Source: an uncultured Eubacterium sp.
GTDB lineage: Bacteria; Bacillota; Clostridia; Lachnospirales; Lachnospiraceae
DNA: 64,000 bases
Assembly (NCBI GenBank): GCA_934316925.1
Contig: CAKREC010000005.1
Coordinates: forward strand, 5,233-69,232
Direction of reading: 5' to 3'
The notes under the pieces are model-generated. The model searched no databases, was not told the origin of the DNA, and worked only from the letters and a program-made list of their open reading frames with translations. Both the position numbers and the translations under genes were made by a program. Shown here piece by piece: positions 45,132 to 53,481 of the stretch (positions within the stretch are counted from its first letter, which is position 1; the number at the start of each line of letters is the position of its first letter).

Positions 45132-45890
45132 TTATTTACCTCCTTTATGATGATTCCATACTTTCCATAATCTCATAATATCTTTATCTTCATATATTCG
45201 AAGTGCAATGAAGATCAAATACAGGATCTGTAATCTTCCCTTTATACTTACATCGACATATAAGATTTTTTCCTCAAAATCAGGGGAAACCTGTAGATTC
45301 TCCTGATACACCACCGGAAACAAGCTGATGATCCCGGTAAGCATTCCGGTATCTGCCGGATCACCTGTGCCAAAACGTATCTCTCCCCGCAGTTTTTTCG
45401 GTTTTAGATAATTTAGCAAAAAAACCATTTCCTCGTATAACCGTCGGATTCCCCTGCGATTTTTTTCATTTCTAATAAAATCTATTATACTAGATACCGT
45501 ATCAAATGAAAAGTCGTTTTTTCGTTTTGACGTCCCATCTTTCTTTTCCTTGATTTTTTCTTTTGGAGCTTCCTGCTTTTCTTTTTTTAGCCGTTTCGTA
45601 TCCGAAGATATACTCTTTTGTTTCTTTTTTGTTTTATTTCCTGTGATTTTTTTCAGCGGTATCCCCAACACACGCACCTGGATATCATCCGAATCCATTC
45701 TCTTACTTAGTGTAAAAAAATGGAGCATCCAGGAAACACGGAATTGATATGCCAGCGAACCCGACTGATAAAAAGAAGCCTCATAGCGTACCGGCACACT
45801 GAGCATCAATGCCAGCAGAACAAAAGCCAGCCCAATCACATAGCACAAGATCAGCAGTATTATTTTTAGTATTGCCAAAAATACAGACAT
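45132..45890 (-). CDS. ytfI: DUF2953 membrane protein (YtfI-like)
   Basis: Membrane-anchored protein with an N-terminal hydrophobic segment (LAILKIILLILCYVIGLAFV), then SLAYQFRVSWMLHFFTLSKR, a Lys-rich central stretch (about residues 90-140), and the DUF2953 C-terminal region (IRFGTGDPADTGMLTGIISL, LQVSPDFEEKILYVDVSIKG). Paired with gerW/ytfJ. Function unknown, probably sporulation-related by association. Confidence 0.88.
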   Translation of the reverse strand: MSVFLAILKIILLILCYVIGLAFVLLALMLSVPVRYEASFYQSGSLAYQFRVSWMLHFFTLSKRMDSDDIQVRVLGIPLKKITGNKTKKKQKSISSDTKRLKKEKQEAPKEKIKEKKDGTSKRKNDFSFDTVSSIIDFIRNEKNRRGIRRLYEEMVFLLNYLKPKKLRGEIRFGTGDPADTGMLTGIISLFPVVYQENLQVSPDFEEKILYVDVSIKGRLQILYLIFIALRIYEDKDIMRLWKVWNHHKGGK

Positions 45891-45908
45891 GGGCTCACTC
45901 CTTCTTTA

Positions 45909-46262
45909 TTATTTTTCAAAATCTTCTTTCCTAAAAATATGGTGCAGGTCTGCTTTTTCATCAAGCGCCAGTTTCTCCTGTATGATCGTTTGCACAACAT
46001 CGATTGCTGCTTCTCTGGTCGAAGTCAATCCTACTATGTAAAAATCCTGGCTTTGATAGTGTCGAAAAAACATTTGTTTACATTCCATAATGTCAAACAA
46101 ATTTTCCGGATTTGCAGCCAAAGCCACAATATAATAGCTGCCCTTCCACAACCGGACTGTCTTTTTCCAATCCCGGTAACATTCCTCCACTCTTTTTTTA
46201 CATCGATTTGGTCGTTCTGATACCATCTCATCCATATACAGTTGTTGATACCAGTATATCAT
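45909..46262 (-). CDS. Hypothetical protein, 117 residues
   Basis: I do not recognise this protein. It starts MIYWYQQLYMDEMVSERP, has a basic helix (RCKKRVEECYRDWKKTVRLW), then a beta-alpha part YYIVALAANPENLFDIMECK and DFYIVGLTSTREAAIDVVQT. No signal peptide or membrane segment. AGGAGTGATGAT lies just before the ATG. It sits 4 bases after the 46267-47643 gene and before ytfI, so it is probably translated with both. Confidence 0.7.
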   Translation of the reverse strand: MIYWYQQLYMDEMVSERPNRCKKRVEECYRDWKKTVRLWKGSYYIVALAANPENLFDIMECKQMFFRHYQSQDFYIVGLTSTREAAIDVVQTIIQEKLALDEKADLHHIFRKEDFEK

Positions 46263-46266
46263 ATCA

Positions 46267-47643
46267 TCACTCCTGCATTAAATCCTGCAATATTTTTATA
46301 ACAACGTATTTTTCTGCTTTATCCTGGCAGCCAAACAAATTCAACCGGATATATTCATCTACTTCACTTGATTTTGTGTAGAGCATCGGCAGTTTTTCCA
46401 ATATTTTACTCATAGTCGCTCTCTTTACCGGTTTTGAGCGATTCTGAAGATCGTTTTCCAATGCTTCCAGCAATTCCTTTGTTTTTAACTCTACATAAGA
46501 TGTGTCTGCCAGTTCCTGACTTGCCGCCTTTTCCAGATCGATAAACAAGCTGTCCGACAATAAGTTAGCAACAAGTGAAAATACATTGATCGGCTCCCTG
46601 AGGCCAAGTGAACTCAACTCATTTGCATAAGTGCTCTTAACTTCAAAAAGCACAGACTCCAGATAACTGGTCTTTTCTACCAGCGGTTCAATCCTTCCCT
46701 CCAGCGGTGTCAGCATAGATTCCATGTACTGTCCCTTTGCCAGACATACCCAGATACTCCGGCAAGCCTGGATCAGCTTAGAATCCGGATCCAAATATGG
46801 TCGTAACACCGTCATCGCGTACATTCCATTTACCACTTTTTGCATCGAATAGTAAAAATCCGTGATCTCCAAAATATATTTTGCCGCCTGTTCCAACACC
46901 GTTGCAAGATGCTCATATCCATCCGCATCCATTTTCGCATAATCAGCCTGTTCCAGCTCATCCATTGCTTTTTGCAATACAGAGTCTTTTTCCAATGTCA
47001 TAGACGGCTGATAGATCATCGCTGATGTTGATAACATATATACAAAATCATCCAGACTGCTCTTTGGTCCATCTTTATATAACGTCAGTGCCTCTTTGAT
47101 CCGCTCAAATAGTTTTGTCCTCGTCATATGTACCGGGATCTGCCCCATAACCATATTGATCTTATCCCGAACTACGCTATTGTCCTTGTCGCTGTATAAA
47201 TACTGTGACAAATCCTGCATAAAAGCTTCTTCTGAAATTTCCGATAATTTTTCCGTCAATTCCTTTTCCGGAATGAACTTGTATTCCATGCGGTTGAGCA
47301 CATACTCGTACACGATCATACGATCGGTATACGCAGTATACAGATCCATCTTGTTTGTAATATTGTTGCGTAATTTATTCAGCCTTTCCACAAGCGCATC
47401 CGGATCTTCTACCATATCTGTCCCCAGTTTTTCCAGCCCGCTTCGGATAAAGTCAAGGGCCTCTCCCTCTTCCTCGGCAAATTTTCGTTTTCCCTCTGCC
47501 AACTCTTCTGTAAACATGTATGCTGAAAAGGTGAGTTCCAGTGCCCCATACTCACCATATGTGCTCTGCAAGATTTCACAATACTGCGGCAGATTTTTTT
47601 CAAGATTCTTTCCATCCTGTATTTCATGCAATAATTTTTTCAC
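46267..47643 (-). CDS. Hypothetical alpha-helical protein, about 458 residues
   Basis: I do not recognise a family. The product is almost wholly helical, acidic and without membrane segments (VKKLLHEIQDGKNLEKNLPQ near the start, LYTKSSEVDEYIRLNLFGCQ near the end). Start is uncertain: GTG 47643 follows AAAGGA at 6 bases; TTG 47667 follows a stronger GGGGGAGG. Lies between the large glycosyltransferase and the 117-residue hypothetical in one run of same-strand genes. Confidence 0.75.
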   Translation of the reverse strand: MKKLLHEIQDGKNLEKNLPQYCEILQSTYGEYGALELTFSAYMFTEELAEGKRKFAEEEGEALDFIRSGLEKLGTDMVEDPDALVERLNKLRNNITNKMDLYTAYTDRMIVYEYVLNRMEYKFIPEKELTEKLSEISEEAFMQDLSQYLYSDKDNSVVRDKINMVMGQIPVHMTRTKLFERIKEALTLYKDGPKSSLDDFVYMLSTSAMIYQPSMTLEKDSVLQKAMDELEQADYAKMDADGYEHLATVLEQAAKYILEITDFYYSMQKVVNGMYAMTVLRPYLDPDSKLIQACRSIWVCLAKGQYMESMLTPLEGRIEPLVEKTSYLESVLFEVKSTYANELSSLGLREPINVFSLVANLLSDSLFIDLEKAASQELADTSYVELKTKELLEALENDLQNRSKPVKRATMSKILEKLPMLYTKSSEVDEYIRLNLFGCQDKAEKYVVIKILQDLMQE

Positions 47644-47731
47644 AGTTTTTCCTTTCTCTCTATACAATGTAACCTCCCCCTCGCATTGGCAAGGTGGCAA
47701 GTCATTGAAACCATCTTAAAATATCATTTTA

Positions 47732-50700
47732 TCAATAGATCAGAACCCATCCGGAAAGCCACCGGAGTCCATCGCGCACAAAATTTTCTGTAACCGGATA
47801 TCCGGAAAGCACTGGATAAAACAGTGCAAACAATGCAAATGCACATGCGGCATATACGATACACCATTTCAGCCACTTTTTATCTTTTTCCACAAGGCAT
47901 ACCATCGCATATACGATCATCAGCGTTACAAATGGCACACTTGGGAAATAATGATATGCAAACGTGCAGCGTTCCACACGGATCCATGGTACATATTGAA
48001 CCAGATAGGCAAATACCAAAAATCCCGCTTTCCCATCTTTTTTCTCTACCAACCGGATCACCATGTATATAAACGCCGGTACCCCCATCCACCAGACCAG
48101 AGGATTTCCAAATGCACTGATTCCTTCTTTCAATCCATTTGCCAATGTCTGACAGTAATAAAATACCGGTCGGAACATAAATGGCCATTCATACCATCTC
48201 GATGAATATGGATGTGTCGCCACTAACGTGGAATGATACTGAAACATATCTTTTTGATTCTGGATCATTCGCTCCCAAAGGCTCATTCCCTTAACATTCA
48301 CAAACGGAATGTATGACATAAGATAAATCCCGCCTGCGATCACCACAAAAAACAGGACACAGAACACCAGTGTAACAATCATATTTTTGGCATAGCTGTC
48401 TACCATATCTGCATGTGAAATGCCCCCCGTAGAACCGGAAATGTTACTTTTTGCATAACAATACTCCCGATAGCGCCGGATCATAATCGCAAAGAAAAAT
48501 ACGCCAAGACCGGCCGCTGCATAAACGCCCGTCCATTTGGAAGCGCATCCAAGTCCCATCATGATCGCGCTAAGTCCCAACGGAATCAATGTTTTCCACA
48601 AAGGAGTGTCATAAAAACTCATCTGGCTGTACCAGTACATAAAGAAGAACATCGCAATAATAAAAAATGTTCCATATACATCAATGGTTGCAATGCGCGT
48701 CTGCGTAAAGTGCATAAAATCAAAAGCAAATAAAAAGGTAGCAATTCCGCACGCCCACGTTTTTCCCTGAAACAGACGTCTTGCAAAAAAGTAGATCAAT
48801 GGAAGCATCAAAATACCAAACACAGTACCTGCAATACGCCATCCAAATGGGTTCATACCAAAAATGCGGATTCCAACACTGATCAGTATTTTTCCCAACG
48901 GTGGATGTGTATTTTCATAACAATATAAGTTCTGGGTCATCTCATAAGCAGTTCTGGCATGATAGATCTCATCAAAATAGGTGCCACTCATATAAGTAGG
49001 AATTGCTTCGTAGTCATCCTGTTCATCAAACAGCGCAGAATATGAATCTGCATTTGCCGGCAGGATCGGCTGTCCATCTGCACCGACGATCACCAGTTCG
49101 TTGAGCACTGACTGCATATCATTCGCCGTCAATTTGATATAGCGATACTGCTTCACCAAATTGTAAGAATCATACTCCGAATCTTCGACCTTCATCGCAT
49201 TCCAGCTAAAGACGCTGGATGACTGAACAGTACCAATTCTCTCAAAGTTAGTTCCATCTTCCGATACATCCAACATAAATGTCCGATTTTCATAATTTCC
49301 AAGAAAACAATGCAGCATCTGGATCTGTTGATCCGATCCCAAGTCAAGTAAAATCTCATTGGAATCCTCTTCTGCCGACCAGCTTGTCTCCGGAGCACTT
49401 TGATTTCCCAGATGAAATAGTGCGATCGCAGAATACAACACAACAATACCAAGAAGCAGTCCCCAGTCTTTTTTTTGCATCGATGCCATTTTGACCGTTG
49501 ACATAACAGGGGGGTTCTTCTCTTTCGTTTGTTTCTTTGTTTGCTGTTTTACAATCGTTTGTCTATGAAATATTGCATAGAACATAAATCCATAGAAAAA
49601 CAGAGTCAGCAACGCCGTGATGCCAATAATGCCTCCTGTCGGCCCTGTAGAGTCAAATTTCACATAATAATACAGGACATATGCAACATTCATAAACTGT
49701 ACGACGGAAAAGCCAACAAAAGTAAGGAAAAGTTCCTTTGTTGGTTTCAAAATAAAGCCGCAAAGCAGCAGCATGATGACAGGAAATAAATATCTCTCAT
49801 GCATTCTAACCGAGAATAAAAACATAGTACTGACTACAACCGCCATACTGAGAAAATATCTGCTTTTGCTTTCTTTTAGTCGAAAGAATACCACACCGCT
49901 CATGATCACAGCAGCAAAAATAGCAAGCGTTCCCCACTGACGATACTGCAAAAACAAGAATGTACCCGACTGGTCCGCCCAGTTTTTTCCAAATAACGCC
50001 CATATATTAAAAGCATTCACCGTACAATACTGATACGATCCCAATGTATCGACATACTGAGGGATCACCTTTTCAATTCCAAACGGCAGTATCAGCAAAA
50101 ACATCGTCGCAAGAGCTGCTAATCCACCGATCAGGTCACGCACCATCTTCTGTTTGTTGAAATCATGCAAAAAGACCTGTTCCACAATGGTAAAAATCAG
50201 GATCGGCGTAAAAATAAGCATCTGAGGTTTCATCAAAACGCCGACAACAAATGCAAAATAAGCCGGTATCCTTTTTTCCTCCATACATAAATAGCAGGTT
50301 AAAAATAGAAAGAACGTAAATACACCATCGGTCTGGCCCCATATCGAAGAATCCAGAACAATAACCGGATTCAAAACATATGAAAAACATAACAACAGGG
50401 ATAATGGCTCCGAAAATCTGCGGCTTGCCAGACGATACAGGAAAAAGCCGGTCCCTATATCTGCCAAAATAGGAACCAGCTTGATCAGAACACGACCAGC
50501 CACGCTGATCGTATCAATCGATAAAAGAGAGCGAATTGCCGCTATCACCCACAATACTGCCATGTAACCTGGTGGATAATCCGTAAATGCGTCCAGATAA
50601 TAAAACTTGTGAATACCATTTTTAAATATCATCTCAGACCACGCATAGAAGCAATTCATGTCTGTGCCATGACCTTCAAATTTTGCCGCAAAAATAAGTT

Positions 50701-50782
50701 TGACAAGCAACGACGCTGCAAGCAGGATAAAAATGTTGGTCCAGTCCCTTTCCTGGATCTTTTTCACTGCATTTTTTTTCAT
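47732..50782 (-). CDS. Two-module GT-C glycosyltransferase with discoidin-like domain (PMT family)
   Basis: Very large polytopic protein (1016 residues). Residues 1-405 are a GT-C glycosyltransferase-like module (GHGTDMNCFYAWSEMI, DYPPGYMAVLWV, SSIWGQTDGVF). About 455-580 form an outer beta-rich domain resembling a discoidin/F5-8-type fold (SNEILLDLGSDQQIQMLHCF, YRYIKLTANDMQSVLNELVI). From about 585 to the end is a protein O-mannosyltransferase (PMT) module with the acidic motif TYFDEIYHARTAYEM, HPPLGKILISVGIRIFGMNP and a C-terminal 4-TM part. Likely transfers sugars from a polyprenyl-phosphate donor to proteins or polymers outside the membrane. Substrate unknown. Confidence 0.88.
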   Translation of the reverse strand: MKKNAVKKIQERDWTNIFILLAASLLVKLIFAAKFEGHGTDMNCFYAWSEMIFKNGIHKFYYLDAFTDYPPGYMAVLWVIAAIRSLLSIDTISVAGRVLIKLVPILADIGTGFFLYRLASRRFSEPLSLLLCFSYVLNPVIVLDSSIWGQTDGVFTFFLFLTCYLCMEEKRIPAYFAFVVGVLMKPQMLIFTPILIFTIVEQVFLHDFNKQKMVRDLIGGLAALATMFLLILPFGIEKVIPQYVDTLGSYQYCTVNAFNIWALFGKNWADQSGTFLFLQYRQWGTLAIFAAVIMSGVVFFRLKESKSRYFLSMAVVVSTMFLFSVRMHERYLFPVIMLLLCGFILKPTKELFLTFVGFSVVQFMNVAYVLYYYVKFDSTGPTGGIIGITALLTLFFYGFMFYAIFHRQTIVKQQTKKQTKEKNPPVMSTVKMASMQKKDWGLLLGIVVLYSAIALFHLGNQSAPETSWSAEEDSNEILLDLGSDQQIQMLHCFLGNYENRTFMLDVSEDGTNFERIGTVQSSSVFSWNAMKVEDSEYDSYNLVKQYRYIKLTANDMQSVLNELVIVGADGQPILPANADSYSALFDEQDDYEAIPTYMSGTYFDEIYHARTAYEMTQNLYCYENTHPPLGKILISVGIRIFGMNPFGWRIAGTVFGILMLPLIYFFARRLFQGKTWACGIATFLFAFDFMHFTQTRIATIDVYGTFFIIAMFFFMYWYSQMSFYDTPLWKTLIPLGLSAIMMGLGCASKWTGVYAAAGLGVFFFAIMIRRYREYCYAKSNISGSTGGISHADMVDSYAKNMIVTLVFCVLFFVVIAGGIYLMSYIPFVNVKGMSLWERMIQNQKDMFQYHSTLVATHPYSSRWYEWPFMFRPVFYYCQTLANGLKEGISAFGNPLVWWMGVPAFIYMVIRLVEKKDGKAGFLVFAYLVQYVPWIRVERCTFAYHYFPSVPFVTLMIVYAMVCLVEKDKKWLKWCIVYAACAFALFALFYPVLSGYPVTENFVRDGLRWLSGWVLIY

Positions 50783-50810
50783 GGTAACAATTCTCCCTTA
50801 ATCATACATT

Positions 50811-51728
50811 TTACTTCACATGTTCATGGGTAAATAAATGTTCCGAACAGTATTCATAATTTCCATTGCATTTGGAGCAATAGCGGAACTCCATTCCCGG
50901 AGCATCCTTTTCTGTACGTCCGCAAATTGCGCATTTATGAATTGTTCCTGCCTCCGATGCCGTTGCGTTCTGCACCTTTCGTTTGTATTGAACCCGTCTT
51001 TTTTTCTGATGATAACTTCCCTTTACCCCTGGTGTTCCTTTTGCAAAAACATAGAACAATACAACATTAAGCACTGCACCCAAAATCAGGGCAACCATAA
51101 AATACTGACCAGACAGAAGTCCCTGGATCACAGTAACACCATCCAAAACCAGATACACAACCGCAAGCCATTTTGCCTTGATCGGAATCAGAAAATACAA
51201 TAAAAACTGCATATCTGGGAACAGCAGCGCAAATGCCAGAAATAGCGATTCATACAGATACGAAAGCGTAACCTGTACTCCCATATAATACGACATAACA
51301 CTTGCAGATACTCCACTGTAGAAAACAGGGCGCATCAGAAAATAAGAAACAAATGTCACCAAAATGATAAACACGCCGCCAAACAACATAAACAACGTAA
51401 AGCGGAATGTTCCCCACACCTGTTCTAATGCCTGTCCAATGCTGTAGTACACATAAGCCCAGATCGCGAACCACAAAATATCCATCAAGTGGCTGGCACC
51501 GGTGCTTCCGCCGCTACTCGAATACATCGGATCCAAAATGAATGTCACCAGACGCCAGATCTGTCCATGCAGGACCTTATACACATCCAGACTGAGCCAG
51601 TCAGCATAAAACGTAGGGTTTACAATACCGATCACAATACCAACAATATTGATCGCAATGATATATTTCATAAGATTTGGAATTCCAAATCGAGCATACT
51701 TTTTCTCTAACTTATCAATAAAATTCAA
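50811..51728 (-). CDS. Rhomboid-like membrane protein with C-terminal zinc finger, probably not a protease
   Basis: Six-helix rhomboid/derlin-like fold: LSLDVYKVLHGQIWRLVTFI fits the rhomboid loop-1 region, and YSGVSASVMSYYMG replaces the GxSG serine loop, followed by LFPDMQFLLYFLIPIKAKW. The TM6 catalytic histidine is absent (GQYFMVALILGAVLNVVLFY). The C-terminus carries KCAICGRTEKDAP and YCSKCNGNYEYCSEH, a zinc-binding knuckle set. I chose TTG 51728 (305 residues), where the rhomboid-like N-terminus begins; the frame extends to 51791. Located between corA and the PMT-type glycosyltransferase. Confidence 0.8.
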   Translation of the reverse strand: MNFIDKLEKKYARFGIPNLMKYIIAINIVGIVIGIVNPTFYADWLSLDVYKVLHGQIWRLVTFILDPMYSSSGGSTGASHLMDILWFAIWAYVYYSIGQALEQVWGTFRFTLFMLFGGVFIILVTFVSYFLMRPVFYSGVSASVMSYYMGVQVTLSYLYESLFLAFALLFPDMQFLLYFLIPIKAKWLAVVYLVLDGVTVIQGLLSGQYFMVALILGAVLNVVLFYVFAKGTPGVKGSYHQKKRRVQYKRKVQNATASEAGTIHKCAICGRTEKDAPGMEFRYCSKCNGNYEYCSEHLFTHEHVK

Positions 51729-51750
51729 AGTCCTTGATCCCCTCTCTTTC

Positions 51751-52677
51751 TTAGAACAAATCTTTCTTGCGGAAGATGATCGCAACCACAAGTGAAACCA
51801 CTAACGTAAGAACGATGATCGTAAAAAAACCATGTGGGGAATGTCCCAATGGGATATTGTCAAAGTTCATGCCAAAGAAACTGGCGATCATCGTCGGGAT
51901 TGACAATACGATCGTAACGGTAGCCAGAAATTTCATAACGATATTCAGATTGTTGGAAATAACCGAAGCAAACGCATCCATCGTGCCACTTAAAATTCCA
52001 CTGTATATATTGGCCATCTCGATCGCCTGTTTATTCTCAATGATAACATCCTCCAAAAGGTCTTCGTCTTCCGGATACTTGCGGACTTTTTCCGTGCGGA
52101 GAAGTTTCTCCAGCACCACCTCATTGGATCGCAATGAAGTAGTAAAATATACCAGACTCTTTTCCAGTTCCAGCAATTCGATCAATTCACTGTTTTTCTG
52201 CGAAATGTGAAGTTTCTCCTCAATCTGTTCACTTTTGCGGTCAATGATACGCAGATATCTCAGATACGATGTCGCATTGCGATACAGGATCTGGAATACA
52301 AAACGTGTCTTTTTAAATGTATAGAACTCTCTCACCCGTTTATTTTCAAAAGCTTTCAATACCGGAGATTCCTCCAGGCATATCGTAATGATCTGCTCTT
52401 TTGTCATGTAAATGCCAAGAGGTATCGTCACATAACGATCCTTTTCATCCAAAGAAGGGATGTCCACCAAAATCATATTATATCCGTCTTCAATCTCCAC
52501 ACGCGAACGCTCTTCATCATCCAGTGGAGCCCGTAAATCATCCATGTCAATACCGGTTTCTTCTTCGAGCCGGTTCAATTCTTCTACCGTGGGATTGGTC
52601 ACAGCCACCCAGCAGCCTTCCTCAATCTTATCAATAGACATCAACTCTTCCTCTACTGTTTTGTATATTGAAATCAT
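51751..52677 (-). CDS. corA: CorA-family magnesium/divalent cation transporter
   Basis: Pentameric CorA channel. Long N-terminal cytoplasmic domain, then the two C-terminal helices with the signature SFFGMNFDNIPLG loop. I chose ATG 52677 (308 residues), which follows GGAGG with 7-base spacing; the longer frame to 52749 runs through the preceding hairpin. Mg, Co or Ni preference not readable. Confidence 0.95.
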   Translation of the reverse strand: MISIYKTVEEELMSIDKIEEGCWVAVTNPTVEELNRLEEETGIDMDDLRAPLDDEERSRVEIEDGYNMILVDIPSLDEKDRYVTIPLGIYMTKEQIITICLEESPVLKAFENKRVREFYTFKKTRFVFQILYRNATSYLRYLRIIDRKSEQIEEKLHISQKNSELIELLELEKSLVYFTTSLRSNEVVLEKLLRTEKVRKYPEDEDLLEDVIIENKQAIEMANIYSGILSGTMDAFASVISNNLNIVMKFLATVTIVLSIPTMIASFFGMNFDNIPLGHSPHGFFTIIVLTLVVSLVVAIIFRKKDLF

Positions 52678-52700
52678 TGTGTCACCTCCATCATAATAGA

Positions 52701-52734
52701 ATAAAAGACGGCAACACCTACAAGAGGCATCGCC
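52701..52734 (-). terminator. Terminator-like hairpin after the LysM gene
   Basis: Minus-strand GGCGATGCC pairs with GGTGTTGCC (several G-T pairs) around a 7-base loop, followed by GTCTTTTATT. It lies 24 bases above the corA start. Confidence 0.5.
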
Positions 52735-52779
52735 GCTCTGGCTTAACACTGTTTATTATAATTGTTACCCTTTTTTTTG

Positions 52780-53331
52780 TCAAACTTTCTTTCCTATCTC
52801 ATAAGTAGTATTTTCCGCCAAAACCCACTGTGCCGGATCATTCCATTCCATGAACTCTTCCAGCGTGATCTTGTGCTTTTCCAATATGTCCCGAACCGGT
52901 GTATTTCCATCCATTTCATAAACAGCAGACTGTTCCTGCACAACAGCCTCGCTTTCCTGCTGATCTTCTTTCTTTTCTCCCTGTAGTTCTACTCCATCCC
53001 CCATGGTTTCTGTTGTTTCCTGATGCATCGCGTTTTCCGGTGCCATATTATCCCGGTTTTCATTTTCCGTTTCTTCCCTCATACTTTCATTTCTCGGCTG
53101 CACCGGCATTCCCATTCCCGGAAACGGTCTTCTCATCATCGGAATACAGATTTCCTGGCCAATCTGCAGATTGTATACATCCAAATACGGATTAGCGCGC
53201 AAAATCAAGGCAATCGGAACCCGATACATCCGGCTGAGCTGATAAAGTGTTTCTCCTTCTTTTATTACGTGTACCATTCCATTACAAAATCTTTGATTCA
53301 TGCTATCTTGTTCTTTCTGTTTTTTTACCAT
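52780..53331 (-). CDS. LysM-domain protein
   Basis: 183 residues with one LysM domain at about 19-66 (MVHVIKEGETLYQLSRMYRV, NLQIGQEICIPMMRRPFPG), followed by an acidic Glu/Gln-rich linker and a C-terminal segment DILEKHKITLEEFMEWND resembling a second, degenerate LysM-like module. No signal peptide, as for SafA-type spore-coat or sporulation LysM proteins; that link is inference. Divergent from the dehydratase-activase gene. Confidence 0.85.
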   Translation of the reverse strand: MVKKQKEQDSMNQRFCNGMVHVIKEGETLYQLSRMYRVPIALILRANPYLDVYNLQIGQEICIPMMRRPFPGMGMPVQPRNESMREETENENRDNMAPENAMHQETTETMGDGVELQGEKKEDQQESEAVVQEQSAVYEMDGNTPVRDILEKHKITLEEFMEWNDPAQWVLAENTTYEIGKKV

Positions 53332-53390
53332 TCTATTCCCAAACAGTAAAAAAGATACAATTTATTCTTTTTTATAATCGGAGGATTTTG

Positions 53391-53419
53391 TTGCAAAAGC
53401 ATGAACAATGTCGTATAAT
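53391..53419 (+). promoter_or_regulatory. Sigma-A promoter of the 1405-residue gene
   Basis: TTGCAA, 17-base spacer, perfect TATAAT; the ATG is 63 bases on, after GGAGG. Confidence 0.65.
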
Positions 53420-53481
53420 AGATTGTCTAGATTCAAGAAAAAAAGTGTATTTTTTCACTTATTTGATAAGGAGGTAAGGCA

